DNA from: Microbacterium sp. cf332
GTDB lineage: Bacteria; Actinomycetota; Actinomycetes; Actinomycetales; Microbacteriaceae
Assembly: GCF_900102175.1 (NCBI RefSeq)
Contig: NZ_FNKN01000003.1
Span: forward strand, 186,414 to 250,413
Direction: 5' to 3'
DNA: 64,000 bases
In this document: piece by piece, positions 10,359 to 22,851 of the stretch
Position numbering within the stretch: position 1 is the stretch's first letter
Layout of the letters: each line of letters begins with the position of its first letter
The notes under the pieces: generated by a model
What the model was told of the DNA's origin: nothing
Database searches by the model: none
What the model saw: the letters and a program-made list of their open reading frames with translations, nothing else
Program-made: the position numbers and the translations under genes

Positions 10359-11600
10359 TCAGTCCCTTTCGTCGTTCGCGCACGCGTCGGATGCCGCGCG
10401 GTCGGCGCGGCGCACGGCGAGGTAGCCCACGACCTGCACCGCCACCACGATGAATTCGGAGAGGGCGAACGCCGCGGCTGCCCCCGGGGCACCCCCCAGG
10501 GCGGTGCCGAGCACGATGAGCGGGACGCCGACGGCCGCGCCGACGAACGTGCTCCGCGTGACCCAGCGGATCGCGCCGAGGGGGGTCAGCAGGAGGCGCC
10601 CGAAAGCCGAGTTCACCGCGATCGCGAAGAACGTGGCGCCGATGCCCACGGAGGTGAGCGCGTCGATCGCGACCCGCTGCCCGAAGACGACGGTCGTCGC
10701 CCAGGGCCCGAGCAGACCGATGCCCAGTGCCCCCACGACGCCGATGCCGCCGAGGATGTAGGTGCCGCGCCAGCCGCGCGCTCGGATGACCGCGCGGTCC
10801 GCGTCCTCGGAGACCCACCCCTGCACGGCGTTCGTCGCGGCGACGATCGCGGTGAGGGCTGCCTTGAGCACCTTGTCGGCGACGACGTAGACGGCGACGA
10901 CCGACGTCGTGCCCGCGATGGAGACGATGGCCACCGTGCCGGCGCTGTAGACGCCCGCTGCGACGACTGCGAGCGCGGGCTGGATGTCGTCGCGCAGCGA
11001 ACGGAACCCGACCCGGACCGAGCCGCGCGGCGGTCGCGCCGCGCGGCGCGCGCAGAACCACACGATGCCCCCGAGCGTCACGGTCAGCATGACGACCGGG
11101 TACCAGATCACCGGGGCGCCGGCGAGGACGAGGGCGGCCGAGAGCAGAGCGCCCGCGAGACGGGGGAGAAGGTCGTAGATCGCGATGGCCCGCGGCTCGC
11201 TGCGGCCGATGAGGAACCATGAGGGCGAGAGACCGGCGACGCCCACGGCCGCCATCGCCGCCACCGCGAGCCCGGCGGAGCCGCCGGGCGCCAGGAGCGC
11301 CGTGAGCAGGGCTGCCGGCACCGCAGCCACGACGGCCACGATGCTGCGCGAGACGAGACTCATCGTGAAGAGCTCGCGTGCGCGCGCGTCGTCGAGCGCC
11401 GCGACACGCGACGGGCCCACGAGAGGCCACCCGTAGCCGATGACGAGCGCGACCACGGCTCCGACAGACTCTCCGATGCCGACGGCCGCCCATGCGGACT
11501 CGTCACCCCGCGAGATCACGGGGAGGATCGCGAACGGGATCGCCAGGGAGAGGAACGGAAGGAGCGCAAGGCCCCCGAAGCGCCTGACGGCAGCGATCAT
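10359..11600 (-). CDS. Polysaccharide flippase (Wzx-like, MOP superfamily)
   Basis: A 413-residue polytopic protein with about twelve hydrophobic segments. The opening GGLALLPFLSLAIPFAILPVI and the central RSLRDDIQPALAVVAAG between the two six-helix halves fit Wzx/MATE-like lipid flippases, which move undecaprenyl-linked repeat units across the membrane. The ATG overlaps the upstream stop (ATGA) and the stop is one base from the next start, so the three genes are one operon. The window also encodes an ABC exporter (wzm-wzt), so at least two export routes may exist here. Confidence 0.8.
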   Translation of the reverse strand: MIAAVRRFGGLALLPFLSLAIPFAILPVISRGDESAWAAVGIGESVGAVVALVIGYGWPLVGPSRVAALDDARARELFTMSLVSRSIVAVVAAVPAALLTALLAPGGSAGLAVAAMAAVGVAGLSPSWFLIGRSEPRAIAIYDLLPRLAGALLSAALVLAGAPVIWYPVVMLTVTLGGIVWFCARRAARPPRGSVRVGFRSLRDDIQPALAVVAAGVYSAGTVAIVSIAGTTSVVAVYVVADKVLKAALTAIVAATNAVQGWVSEDADRAVIRARGWRGTYILGGIGVVGALGIGLLGPWATTVVFGQRVAIDALTSVGIGATFFAIAVNSAFGRLLLTPLGAIRWVTRSTFVGAAVGVPLIVLGTALGGAPGAAAAFALSEFIVVAVQVVGYLAVRRADRAASDACANDERD

Positions 11601-12655
11601 CGCGCCGGCAGGATCGGCGTGTCGTCCGCCCAGCGTCCGTCGAGGAGAACCCCGGCCACCTCGCTGTCGAAACGCTCGCGATCGCCGTCGATCCAGCGTC
11701 GGTATTGGGCTTGCTCGGCGGCCGCCTGCGCGGGCGCGGCGAGCACCGTCTCGAGCGCGGCGGCCGCGTCGGCGGCGAACACATCGGTCACGGCGACCTT
11801 GTGCTGCCACGGGAGCGGGGTGTCGGCCCAGAAGGCGCCGGCCCCGCGGCGTGCGAGGACTGAGACCGCGCCGAGGAGTGCCGCTTCCCGCGGCATCCGG
11901 TCGCGGCCGGGGTGGAATCCGGGATCGAAGTACGCCGCGGACGAGTGCAGGGCGTGGGCCACTCCCTCCGGCGTCATGCCGGTGAGCGGGATCCACTCGA
12001 CGTCTGCGAGGTGGGGGCCGAGGAGGTCCGGCACCCAGCTCGCCTTCTTGGGGTTGAACGCGACGGCGCGCCGACGTTCGGTGGCCGTGCTCAGCTCCGC
12101 ATCGATGATCGCGCGGGGGATGTAGTCGCTCACCAGCGCGGCGTCGACGTCCGCCTCGATACGCAGGAAGCTCCGGGCGTACTCGGACTGCGCGAGGTGG
12201 TGCATGGGGCGCAGCTCGCGGCGGCGGAAGGTGCGCGCGAGCAGATGCCGGTAGGTCGAGGCGAGACGATTCGGCTCCCAGGCCCGGTGCGCCACGCCGA
12301 TGCGCCGAGCGAAGGCGCGGTCGGCGTACTCCTGTCGCGAGTAGAAGGGCACCGAGTAGTCGATGCTCAGCCACCAGCACGCGGTGCCGGCGTGGTTCAG
12401 AGCGGACAAGCGGTGCACGGCGCTCTCGGGAGCGATCACGAGCGACTCGGGGCGGTCGACGATCGCCGCCTCGGGGGCGTCGTAGTGCTCGTACGCGTCG
12501 ACCCGGGGGGCGTGGCGGGTCGACTCGAGCGGTACGAGCGAGGCATCGGCGCCCTGTCGTCGCAGCGAGTCCACGAGCTGGTGGAGGGCCTCGGGGCCTC
12601 CTGTTCGCTGCCCCCGCGGGTAGAGAACGAAGATACGTTCGTATACGCGTTGCAT
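11597..12655 (-). CDS. Unrecognised protein of the glycan locus, possibly a glycosyltransferase-like enzyme
   Basis: 352 residues, soluble, no signal peptide. I do not recognise the family securely. IFVLYPRGQRTGGPEALHQL at the N-terminus looks like the first strand of a GT-B fold with a glycine turn. The block AYFDPGFHPGRDRMPREAA near residue 255 resembles the donor-site loop of GT-B transferases (the E in PREAA). It is the first gene of the operon with the flippase and a GT2. ATG 12655 is chosen over GTG 12658 because AAGAAGG then sits five bases upstream. TAGGAT at 12700-12695 is a candidate -10. Confidence 0.7.
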   Translation of the reverse strand: MQRVYERIFVLYPRGQRTGGPEALHQLVDSLRRQGADASLVPLESTRHAPRVDAYEHYDAPEAAIVDRPESLVIAPESAVHRLSALNHAGTACWWLSIDYSVPFYSRQEYADRAFARRIGVAHRAWEPNRLASTYRHLLARTFRRRELRPMHHLAQSEYARSFLRIEADVDAALVSDYIPRAIIDAELSTATERRRAVAFNPKKASWVPDLLGPHLADVEWIPLTGMTPEGVAHALHSSAAYFDPGFHPGRDRMPREAALLGAVSVLARRGAGAFWADTPLPWQHKVAVTDVFAADAAAALETVLAAPAQAAAEQAQYRRWIDGDRERFDSEVAGVLLDGRWADDTPILPAR

Positions 12656-12694
12656 CACGGCCTTCTTGGGGTCACTTCGAGCGGGCGTCGATCG

Positions 12695-16004
<3,310 letters not shown>

Positions 16005-16016
16005 TGGCGTGACGCA

Positions 16017-16022
16017 TAGGAT
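16017..16022 (+). promoter_or_regulatory. Candidate -10 (TAGGAT) for leaderless wzm
   Basis: TAGGAT ends seven bases before the GTG at 16030, the geometry of a leaderless transcript. The oppositely oriented GlfT1-like gene has the same TAGGAT-N7-GTG arrangement. Confidence 0.45.
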
Positions 16023-16029
16023 CGAACCC

Positions 16030-16821
16030 GTGAGCCCTGCCGTCGTCGGCGCCCCCGGATCGCCCCGGCGCTATGTGCATTCGCTGTGGCTGCTGTCGTC
16101 GCGCGACCTGCGGGTGCGGTACTCCACGAGTGCGCTGGGCTATCTGTGGTCCGTGCTCGATCCGCTGGTGATGAGCGGCATCTACTGGTTCGTGTTCACG
16201 CAGGTCTTCCATCGTGACGTCGGCGAGAACCCGTACATCGTCTTCCTGATCACCGCCCTGCTTCCCTGGGTGTGGTTCAACTCGGCGGTCACCGACTTCA
16301 CCCGCGCGTTCAACAAGGACGCGCGCCTGGTCCGCTCGACATCCATCCCGCGCTCGATCTGGGTCGGCCGCATCGTCCTGAGCAAGGGCATCGAGTTCCT
16401 CTTCTCGCTGCCCGTGCTCGCGGTCTTCGCCGTCTTCGGCGGCGCGACCGTCAGCTGGGCGCTCCTGCTGTTCCCCGTGGCGATGATCCTGCAGGTCGTC
16501 CTGCTGCTGGGCCTCGGGCTCATCGTGGCGCCGCTGTGCGTCCTGTGGGGCGATCTCGAGCGGACGACCCGTCTGGTGCTGCGGGCGCTCTTCTACGCAT
16601 CGCCGATCATCTACGGGGTCGCGGATCTGCCCGGGTTCGCGAAGGAGATCGGGGCGTTCAACCCGCTCGCCGGCATCTTCACGCTCTATCGCGTCGGGTT
16701 CTTCCCCGACCAGTGGGACACCCCGTCGGTCATCGTCGGCGCGGCGACGAGCATCCTCGTCCTCCTGCTCGGCGTGCTGGTCTTCCGCCGCCTCGAGCGT
16801 CCCGTGCTGAAGGAGCTGTGA
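16030..16821 (+). CDS. wzm: Polysaccharide ABC exporter, permease subunit (Wzm-like)
   Basis: An ABC-2 permease of 263 residues with six predicted helices. RDLRVRYSTSALGYLWSVLD and the strand LPWVWFNSAVTD are the hallmark of Wzm/RfbD/TagG exporters of polymerised glycans; RSTSIPRSIW follows as usual. GTG 16030 is chosen because TAGGAT lies seven bases upstream; GTG 16009, with no ribosome site, is an alternative that adds seven residues. It overlaps the ATPase gene (TGATG). The order wzm-wzt with a GlfT1-like gene matches the mycobacterial galactan exporter locus, so export of a lipid-linked galactofuranan is likely. Confidence 0.92.
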   Translation: MSPAVVGAPGSPRRYVHSLWLLSSRDLRVRYSTSALGYLWSVLDPLVMSGIYWFVFTQVFHRDVGENPYIVFLITALLPWVWFNSAVTDFTRAFNKDARLVRSTSIPRSIWVGRIVLSKGIEFLFSLPVLAVFAVFGGATVSWALLLFPVAMILQVVLLLGLGLIVAPLCVLWGDLERTTRLVLRALFYASPIIYGVADLPGFAKEIGAFNPLAGIFTLYRVGFFPDQWDTPSVIVGAATSILVLLLGVLVFRRLERPVLKEL

Positions 16822-17564
16822 TGGCGGATCTCGCGATCGACGTGCGCGGGCTGGGCGTCCGGTTCCGCCGCAACCGGCGGGGCCGGCGCAGCCTCAAGGA
16901 CCTCTTCGGTGGCGCTTCGCGCCGCAGTCGTCCGGGCGAGTTCTGGGCGCTCCGCGACGTCTCGTTCACCGTGGCGCCGGGTGAGTCGATCGGCGTGGTC
17001 GGCCGCAACGGGCAGGGCAAGTCGACGCTGCTGAAGCTCGTGGCGGGTGTGTTGCTGTCCGACGAGGGGAGCGTCGACGTGAACGGCGGCGTCGCTCCGC
17101 TGATCGAGATCACCGGAGGATTCGTCGGCGATCTGACGGTGCGTGAGAATGTGCGGCTGACCGCGGGGCTGCACGGGATGCCGAAGGCCGAGGTCAGCCG
17201 TCGCTTCGACGACATCATCGCGTTCGCCGAGATCGCGGACTTCGTCGACACCCCGTACAAGCACCTCTCGAACGGCATGAAGGTCCGGCTGGCGTTCTCG
17301 GTCGTGTCGCAGCTCGACGAGCCGATCCTGCTCGTCGACGAGGTGCTGGCCGTGGGCGACCGCGCCTTCCGCGCGAAGTGCTACAAGCGCATCGACGAAC
17401 TGCTCGCCGAGGGGCGGACGCTGTTCTTCGTCAGCCACAACGAGAAGGATCTGCGTCGCTTCTGCACGCGCGGGCTGTACCTCGACAAGGGCGCACTCGT
17501 CCTCGACGGCCCGATCGGCGACGTGCTCGATCGGTACAACGCGGACTACAACGCGGCGGCCTGA
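16821..17564 (+). CDS. wzt: Polysaccharide ABC exporter, ATPase subunit (Wzt-like)
   Basis: The 247-residue ATPase partner of Wzm. Walker A GRNGQGKST (residues 61-69), the signature LSNGMKVRLAFS, Walker B ILLVDEVLAVGD, and the H-loop FFVSHNEKDL are all present. The sequence from RSLKDLFGGASRR is the usual insertion ahead of the core in Wzt/TagH proteins. The C-terminal carbohydrate-recognition domain of O-antigen Wzt proteins is absent, as in the mycobacterial type. The 3' end overlaps the convergent GlfT1-like gene by 19 bases. Confidence 0.95.
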   Translation: MADLAIDVRGLGVRFRRNRRGRRSLKDLFGGASRRSRPGEFWALRDVSFTVAPGESIGVVGRNGQGKSTLLKLVAGVLLSDEGSVDVNGGVAPLIEITGGFVGDLTVRENVRLTAGLHGMPKAEVSRRFDDIIAFAEIADFVDTPYKHLSNGMKVRLAFSVVSQLDEPILLVDEVLAVGDRAFRAKCYKRIDELLAEGRTLFFVSHNEKDLRRFCTRGLYLDKGALVLDGPIGDVLDRYNADYNAAA

Positions 17565-18517
17565 TCGATCAGCGGCTGCATCGGCCGCCACGATCGATCG
17601 CGTGCGATGCGCCGGCCGTCGCGGAGTCCGCGGAACAGGTGCGACGTGCCGCGCACGGTGCGCTCGACGAGGAACAGTCGGATGAGCTCCTTGCCGAAGG
17701 TCAGGGTCGTTCCCAGACCGAACAGCACGGGCTGGTAGACGCCCTTCGTGCGGTAATACTGCTTGATGTGCGCCCGGTTGCGCATGATGTAGTACCGGTA
17801 GGCGTCGCTCGAGGCGTTCATGTGGCGGATGCCCATGTCCCACTGGCGGATCTCACGCGTACGGCGCAGGACGAACTCGTCGACGATGACCGACGTCGTG
17901 ATGCGCGAGGCCAGCCACCCGTACAGCTGGTCATCCCAGTAGATGAAAAAGCGCGGATCGGGGAGTCCGATGCGGGCCACGATGTCGCGGTGGATGAACA
18001 TGCCCTCGAAGCAGCCGGAGTTCATCTCCTTGTACCCCGAGTCGCCGAAGCCGGCGGGTGCGAACGGGATCGGGATGCCCATGCGCTCCGCGACGCGGTA
18101 CTGCCAGTAGAACTCGCTGCCGTCGTAGTCGTAGCGACGACCCTGGATGCTGCGGAACCGCGGCGCCCAGCGCCCCATCTTCGACAGGCCGTCGGGAAGC
18201 ACCTCGACGTCGTCGTCCATGAGCCAGATCCATTCGGATCCGAGCTCGTAGGCCACCCGTACGCCCTCGCTGAAGCCGCCGGAGCCGCCCGTGTTGGTCT
18301 CGAGCCGCCGGTACTCGAGGTCGGCGCCGAGCCGGTCGCGGAACGACTCCACGACGGAGGTGGTGTCGTCGGTCGAGGCGTTGTCGATGATGACGACGCG
18401 TCCCGGCTTCGGATCCATCCGCGTGATGCTCTCGAGCAGCCGCGACAGGAGCGCGGAGCGGTTGAAAGTGACGACGGCGATGGTCGCCGATGTCGGGTCG
18501 AAAACCTGCGCGCTCAC
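17546..18517 (-). CDS. Family 2 galactofuranosyltransferase-like protein (GlfT1-like)
   Basis: 323 residues. TIAVVTFNRSALLSRLLESI, VVIIDNASTDDT and WIWLMDDDVEVLPDGLSKM (metal-binding DDD) are the GT2 core. The middle FFIYWDDQLYGWLASR and the tail MRNRAHIKQYYRTKG match the GlfT1/WbbL-type transferases that begin galactofuranan chains on a rhamnosyl-GlcNAc lipid linker. In M. tuberculosis the same three functions (Wzt, GlfT1, Wzm) are neighbours, which supports the call. The start is GTG 18517: TAGGAT lies seven bases upstream, and the frame upstream is low-complexity. Confidence 0.85.
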   Translation of the reverse strand: MSAQVFDPTSATIAVVTFNRSALLSRLLESITRMDPKPGRVVIIDNASTDDTTSVVESFRDRLGADLEYRRLETNTGGSGGFSEGVRVAYELGSEWIWLMDDDVEVLPDGLSKMGRWAPRFRSIQGRRYDYDGSEFYWQYRVAERMGIPIPFAPAGFGDSGYKEMNSGCFEGMFIHRDIVARIGLPDPRFFIYWDDQLYGWLASRITTSVIVDEFVLRRTREIRQWDMGIRHMNASSDAYRYYIMRNRAHIKQYYRTKGVYQPVLFGLGTTLTFGKELIRLFLVERTVRGTSHLFRGLRDGRRIARDRSWRPMQPLIDQAAAL

Positions 18518-18527
18518 CGGCCCGATC

Positions 18528-19874
18528 CTACCGTGCGATGCCGTGCGTTCCCGTCGCGGTGTCGTCAGGACCACCGGCCGCGGGTGCCGCGGGGCGGCCG
18601 ACCTCGCGGATGCGCTCGCGCCACGACTTCGACTGCGCGGCTCGCAGGGCGCACAGGACGAGGACGAACCACCCCGAGCCGTGCAGGGGGAAGCTCTCGA
18701 AGAGGGCATCGACGAGCACGGTCACGAGGATGAGCGGGGTCCAGGCGTACAGGATGGATCGTCGCTCGCTCGCGACGAGCCAGGCGCGCCCCAATGCCAG
18801 GCCGCAGAACGCGATGAAGATCAACAGGCCGATCCAGCCGAGCTGCAGGGCGACGTCGACGTAGGCGTTGAGAGCCGAGGCATGGCGGTCGCCGAGCGCG
18901 AAGTTGATCGCGTTGAAGGGGAAGTCGGTGCGCGACCACGAACCGAACCATCCCCAGCCCCGCACGGGCTCGACGCGGACGAACGAGGCGATCCGGTCCC
19001 ACAGCTCCGCGCGGATCGAGAAGTCGGTGCCCGCTCCGATCCACGCGATGATGCGTTCGCGCAGCAGGTACCCCACCATCGCGCCTGCGACGACCGTCGC
19101 GCCGAGCACGGTCTGCACGGTGCCGCGCAGGGACCGGGGGGTGCGGCGGACGAGCCCGAGCGCAGCCGTGGCGATCGCGGTGGCGACGGCGAGCACGAGC
19201 ACGGTCGGCGAATCCGACAGGGCGGCCAGGAACGCCGCCAGCACCGCCGAGAACAGCGAGACCCCGGTGCGGACCGAGACGGTGCGCCATTCGATGTAGA
19301 AGGTGATGAGGGCGAGGACGGCGATGAAGCCGAGCGCGTTGCGGGTGCCGAAGATCCCCTGCACGGGCCCGAAGGCGGCGATGTCGCCCTCGATGCCGAG
19401 GAACGTGAACGGCATGTCCAAGAAGACGCCCGAGAGCAGCTCGAGCGCGAGCGAGAGCGCCAGCAGCACGCGGAACACGTCGGCGAGCGCCCTCACGGTC
19501 TGCAGCGTGTCGCGGGTGTTGGCGATGACGACGGCGAGGAACGCGATGCCGGCGAGGGCCAGCCAGCCGCCGACCGTCCCGGAGACGTCGGTCGTCCACG
19601 TGACGCTGGCCAGCGCCCAGCCGAGGAAGAAGACGAGGGTCGAGGGCACGAGCCGCACCAGCGTGAACTCGCGTCGCCGGACGAGCAGGACGCCGGCCCC
19701 CAGGATGCAGAGGCCGGCGATGACGGTGAGCCACGTGACGCGTCCGGCGGTGCGTTCGACGAGGTGCTCGGCGAACACCGCGGCGATCGCGGCATGCGCG
19801 AAGGACTGCGCGAACGCCGCCGAGTCGAGGGTGCGGACGAGCCACGAGGCCGACAGCGCCGGCGGGGTGCTCAC
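18528..19874 (-). CDS. O-antigen ligase/polymerase-like membrane protein (first of three)
   Basis: A 448-residue protein with about twelve membrane segments. The block PVRGWGWFGSWSRTDFPFN and the later HASALNAYVDVALQLGWIGL match the large periplasmic loop and the H...N...A...GW signature of the WaaL/Wzy (Wzy_C) family. The family transfers or polymerises lipid-linked glycans on the outer face. The GTG start overlaps the stop of the upstream paralogue (GTGA), so the two are co-translated. It is clearly more diverged than the two genes upstream. Confidence 0.85.
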   Translation of the reverse strand: MSTPPALSASWLVRTLDSAAFAQSFAHAAIAAVFAEHLVERTAGRVTWLTVIAGLCILGAGVLLVRRREFTLVRLVPSTLVFFLGWALASVTWTTDVSGTVGGWLALAGIAFLAVVIANTRDTLQTVRALADVFRVLLALSLALELLSGVFLDMPFTFLGIEGDIAAFGPVQGIFGTRNALGFIAVLALITFYIEWRTVSVRTGVSLFSAVLAAFLAALSDSPTVLVLAVATAIATAALGLVRRTPRSLRGTVQTVLGATVVAGAMVGYLLRERIIAWIGAGTDFSIRAELWDRIASFVRVEPVRGWGWFGSWSRTDFPFNAINFALGDRHASALNAYVDVALQLGWIGLLIFIAFCGLALGRAWLVASERRSILYAWTPLILVTVLVDALFESFPLHGSGWFVLVLCALRAAQSKSWRERIREVGRPAAPAAGGPDDTATGTHGIAR

Positions 19875-21319
19875 GCAGCGCCTTCGACGGGGACGCCGCG
19901 CTCGATCGGGTCGCCGCCCTCGAGGGGCCAGACCGCCGCGAGCGTCGACCGGCGGCGTACGGGGGTGCCGCGAACGGAGGCCGGCGCCTGCTTGATGGCG
20001 AACGCGAGCATCACGAGGAGGAACCACCCCCAGTTCAGCAGCGGCGACGACTCGGTGACGCTCTGGACGAGCAGGATCGTGGCGACGAGGGCGGGGATCA
20101 GCAGCAGGCGCGAGCGCGGCTCGCGGTCGGTGCCGGACCGGGGGATGCGACCGAGAGCGAGGAACCACGCCCGCCAGGTGAACACGCCGAGCGCGACGGC
20201 GAAGAAGAGCAGTCCCACCACACCGAGCTGCATGGCGACGTCGAACCAGGTGCTGTGCGCCTGCATGACCGTGACACCCCGGTCGACGATCCAGCCGTCG
20301 AAGAAGGGGTCTGTCGGAACCCACGGCACCGAGTAGCCCCACCCGATGAGGGGGCTCTCGGCGAACCTCGCGGCGACCATGGCCCAGATCTCCTTGCGGC
20401 CGCTCAGATCGGACGAGCGTCCGAGCAGCTCGAAGAGGTCTTCCCGCACGAGCCAGAGGGTGACGATGAGAGAGACACCCGTCACGGCGAAGACGACGTA
20501 GAGGATGCGTCGGACGTGAGCGGTGCGTGCACGGCGCATCAGCAGCACGACCATGATGACGATCGCGATCGCGATCGCGCACATCGCCGCCGTGGCGGAC
20601 GACCCGCGCCAGAAGCAGAAGGCCGCCAGCACCGTCCACGCCACGAGGGGTCCGCGGCGCCCGGCGCGTGTGTTGATCTGCAGCCCGAAGACGACCAGTC
20701 CCAGGAGTGCGATGTATGCGAGCGAGTTCGCATTGCCGAAGATGCCCTGGATGCGGTCGTCGGTGAACAGCTTGTCCCGCGACCAGAACATGATGGGATC
20801 GCCCTCGAAGCCCGGGCCCGGACGGACGAACTGCGGCAGGACCGGGCCGCGCCAGACGAGGGACACCCACAGCTCGAAAACGAGCGACAGGGCCAGCATC
20901 CACTTCACGGCCGCCGCGATCGCCTCGATGATCTGACGGCCCGTCAGCACCGAGGCGACGAAGATCGCCTGTGCGGTGGTCGCGAGCAGCAGCGCGAGGG
21001 TCATCGCTGTGGCGCGCGGCCACTCCGTCCACAGCAGCGAGGCGAGCGCCCAGCCGACGTAGGCCAGCGCGAACCACGGCAGCCGGCGCCAGCGTCGGCG
21101 TGGTCGCTGGATCGCCCAGATCGCTGCGGACCCGAGCGTGGTGAGCGCGACCACCACCGCGGATCCGGCGACGCCGATCGCCATGAGCCAGGCCGTGCCG
21201 GCCATCGACGAAGCGATGACGAGGACGCACCATGCGCGGACCAGTCGCTGCGGGATGCGCCGCGTCGTCGGGGTCGATGACGCACCCGCTCGTGGTCGCG
21301 CGTGCGTGTGACTGGCCAT
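19871..21319 (-). CDS. O-antigen ligase/polymerase-like membrane protein (second of three, tandem paralogue)
   Basis: 482 residues with about twelve membrane segments. The family block reads ESPLIGWGYSVPWVPTDPFF, then VTVMQAHSTWFDVAMQLG. It is very similar to the next gene over its whole length: SSMAGTAWLMA against ASMAGTSWLMA, WSRDKLFTDDRIQGIFGNAN against WSRDNLFTGGRLQGIFGNAN, and SSPLLNWGWFLLVMLAFAIK against SAPLLNWGWFLIILFAFKIK. The two are therefore a tandem duplication. TAATCT nine bases before the ATG may be the -10 of a leaderless transcript. Confidence 0.87.
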   Translation of the reverse strand: MASHTHARPRAGASSTPTTRRIPQRLVRAWCVLVIASSMAGTAWLMAIGVAGSAVVVALTTLGSAAIWAIQRPRRRWRRLPWFALAYVGWALASLLWTEWPRATAMTLALLLATTAQAIFVASVLTGRQIIEAIAAAVKWMLALSLVFELWVSLVWRGPVLPQFVRPGPGFEGDPIMFWSRDKLFTDDRIQGIFGNANSLAYIALLGLVVFGLQINTRAGRRGPLVAWTVLAAFCFWRGSSATAAMCAIAIAIVIMVVLLMRRARTAHVRRILYVVFAVTGVSLIVTLWLVREDLFELLGRSSDLSGRKEIWAMVAARFAESPLIGWGYSVPWVPTDPFFDGWIVDRGVTVMQAHSTWFDVAMQLGVVGLLFFAVALGVFTWRAWFLALGRIPRSGTDREPRSRLLLIPALVATILLVQSVTESSPLLNWGWFLLVMLAFAIKQAPASVRGTPVRRRSTLAAVWPLEGGDPIERGVPVEGAA

Positions 21320-21354
21320 GGTGGTCTCAGATTAGCCTCAGCCCCTGGGAGTCC

Positions 21355-22779
21355 TCATGGACGTCGGTCGTCGCCGTTCCCCTCGGCGAGGAGGTCGCCC
21401 TGCTCGGCGTCGAGACGCTGCTCGGCGGGACCTCGGCCGACCAGCGGAGCCTGTTTGATCTTGAAGGCGAACAGGATGATGAGGAACCATCCCCAGTTCA
21501 GCAGCGGAGCCGACTCGGCGAGTCCCTGCACGAGCAGGATCGTCGCGACGAGAGAGGGGAGCAGCGTCAGCGCCGTGTACGGGCGGTCGGCGACGAGGTC
21601 CCAGCGGGGACGGTCGACTGCGAAGAACCACGACCGCCACACGAAGGCCAGGAGGGCGAGCGCGATCAGCACCACGCCGACGAAGCCGAGCTGCAACGCG
21701 ACGTCCAGCCACATGTTGTGCGCCTGCATGACACTCACGCCGTGGTCCACGATCCACCCGTCGAAAGCCGGGTCGGACGGCACCCACGGGGTCGAGTAGC
21801 CCCAGCCGAGGAAGGGGCGCTCGCCGATGCGCTCGCCGACGGCGTCCCAGATGCGCTGACGGCCGGTCAGGTCGGGGGAGCGCCCCAGCAGGTCGAACAC
21901 GGTGTCACGGGCGAACCAGACGGCCGCGCCGCCGAGGCCGGCGACGATGACGTACATGACGTAGAAGCGCGTGCGCTCGCCGGGGCGGCGTGCGGTGCGC
22001 ATGAGCAGGATCGTGATGAGGACCACGGCGACCGCGACGGCGCACAGGAGCGCGGTCGCCGAGGCCGCCCGCCAGAAGAGGAATGCAGCGAGCGCCGTCC
22101 ACAGCACGAGCAGCAGCTTGCGGGGCGCGCCCGACGCGAGACGGATGACGAACACGATGATCGCGAGGAGCGCGATGTAGGCGAGCGGGTTGGCGTTGCC
22201 GAAGATGCCCTGCAGCCGGCCGCCTGTGAAGAGGTTGTCGCGCGACCACAGCGTGATGGGGTGTCCGTCGTACGAGGCATCGGGACGCACGAAGCCCGGC
22301 AGGATGTCGCCGCGCCAGATGAGCGCCACCCACAGCTCGAAGAGGAGCGAGAGGGCGAGCATCCATTTGAGCGCCGACGCGACGGCGCGGAGGATCTCGC
22401 GCCAGGTGAAGACCGCGCCGACGAACATCGCCTGCAGCGTCGTCGACACCAGCAGCAGGAGCGTGAGCTCGGTCGCGCCGAGCCAGTTCGACCACAGCAG
22501 CGACGCAACGGCCCAGGCGACGTAGGCCAGCGCGAACCACGGCAGGCGACGCCATTGCACGCGCGGACGGATCGATACCCACAGGACGGCGGACACGACG
22601 CCGGTCGCGACCACGACGACCGCCGACCCGATCGCACCGAACGCCATCAGCCAGCTGGTGCCCGCCATCGACGCGGCGATGACGAAGACGCACCAGGCCC
22701 GCAGGAGCAGATGGCCGGTGGTCTCGCGTGCGGGTGCCGTGGGCGGCGCCGAGACGGGGTGGCGGGAGTGGACGGCCAT
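21355..22779 (-). CDS. O-antigen ligase/polymerase-like membrane protein (third of three, tandem paralogue)
   Basis: 474 residues, same topology and motifs as the preceding gene: RPFLGWGYSTPWVPSDPAF, VSVMQAHNMWLDVALQLG. The separation from its copy is 35 bases. Most change is at the N- and C-terminal tails and in the loop after the sixth helix; the glycan-handling loop is nearly constant, suggesting either recent duplication or retained chemistry on different acceptors. TAGCCT nine bases upstream of the ATG has the same spacing as in its paralogue. The acceptor cannot be inferred. Confidence 0.87.
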   Translation of the reverse strand: MAVHSRHPVSAPPTAPARETTGHLLLRAWCVFVIAASMAGTSWLMAFGAIGSAVVVVATGVVSAVLWVSIRPRVQWRRLPWFALAYVAWAVASLLWSNWLGATELTLLLLVSTTLQAMFVGAVFTWREILRAVASALKWMLALSLLFELWVALIWRGDILPGFVRPDASYDGHPITLWSRDNLFTGGRLQGIFGNANPLAYIALLAIIVFVIRLASGAPRKLLLVLWTALAAFLFWRAASATALLCAVAVAVVLITILLMRTARRPGERTRFYVMYVIVAGLGGAAVWFARDTVFDLLGRSPDLTGRQRIWDAVGERIGERPFLGWGYSTPWVPSDPAFDGWIVDHGVSVMQAHNMWLDVALQLGFVGVVLIALALLAFVWRSWFFAVDRPRWDLVADRPYTALTLLPSLVATILLVQGLAESAPLLNWGWFLIILFAFKIKQAPLVGRGPAEQRLDAEQGDLLAEGNGDDRRP

Positions 22780-22839
22780 GGTCCAGACAGGCTATCGCGG
22801 GCACCGCATCCGGCACCCCGGCCCGGGCGCGTCGAGCTC

Positions 22840-22845
22840 TAGGCT
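22840..22845 (+). promoter_or_regulatory. Candidate -10 (TAGGCT) for leaderless manA
   Basis: TAGGCT ends six bases before the GTG of manA; no ribosome-binding site fits in between except the G run that is part of the spacer. Confidence 0.45.
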
Positions 22846-22851
22846 GGGGCC

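Noticed and set aside
10356..11493. Open frames opposite or out of frame with the flippase gene
   Set aside because: Composition of shadow frames (Arg/Asp/Gly runs); the flippase frame has clean membrane helices and coupled start and stop codons.
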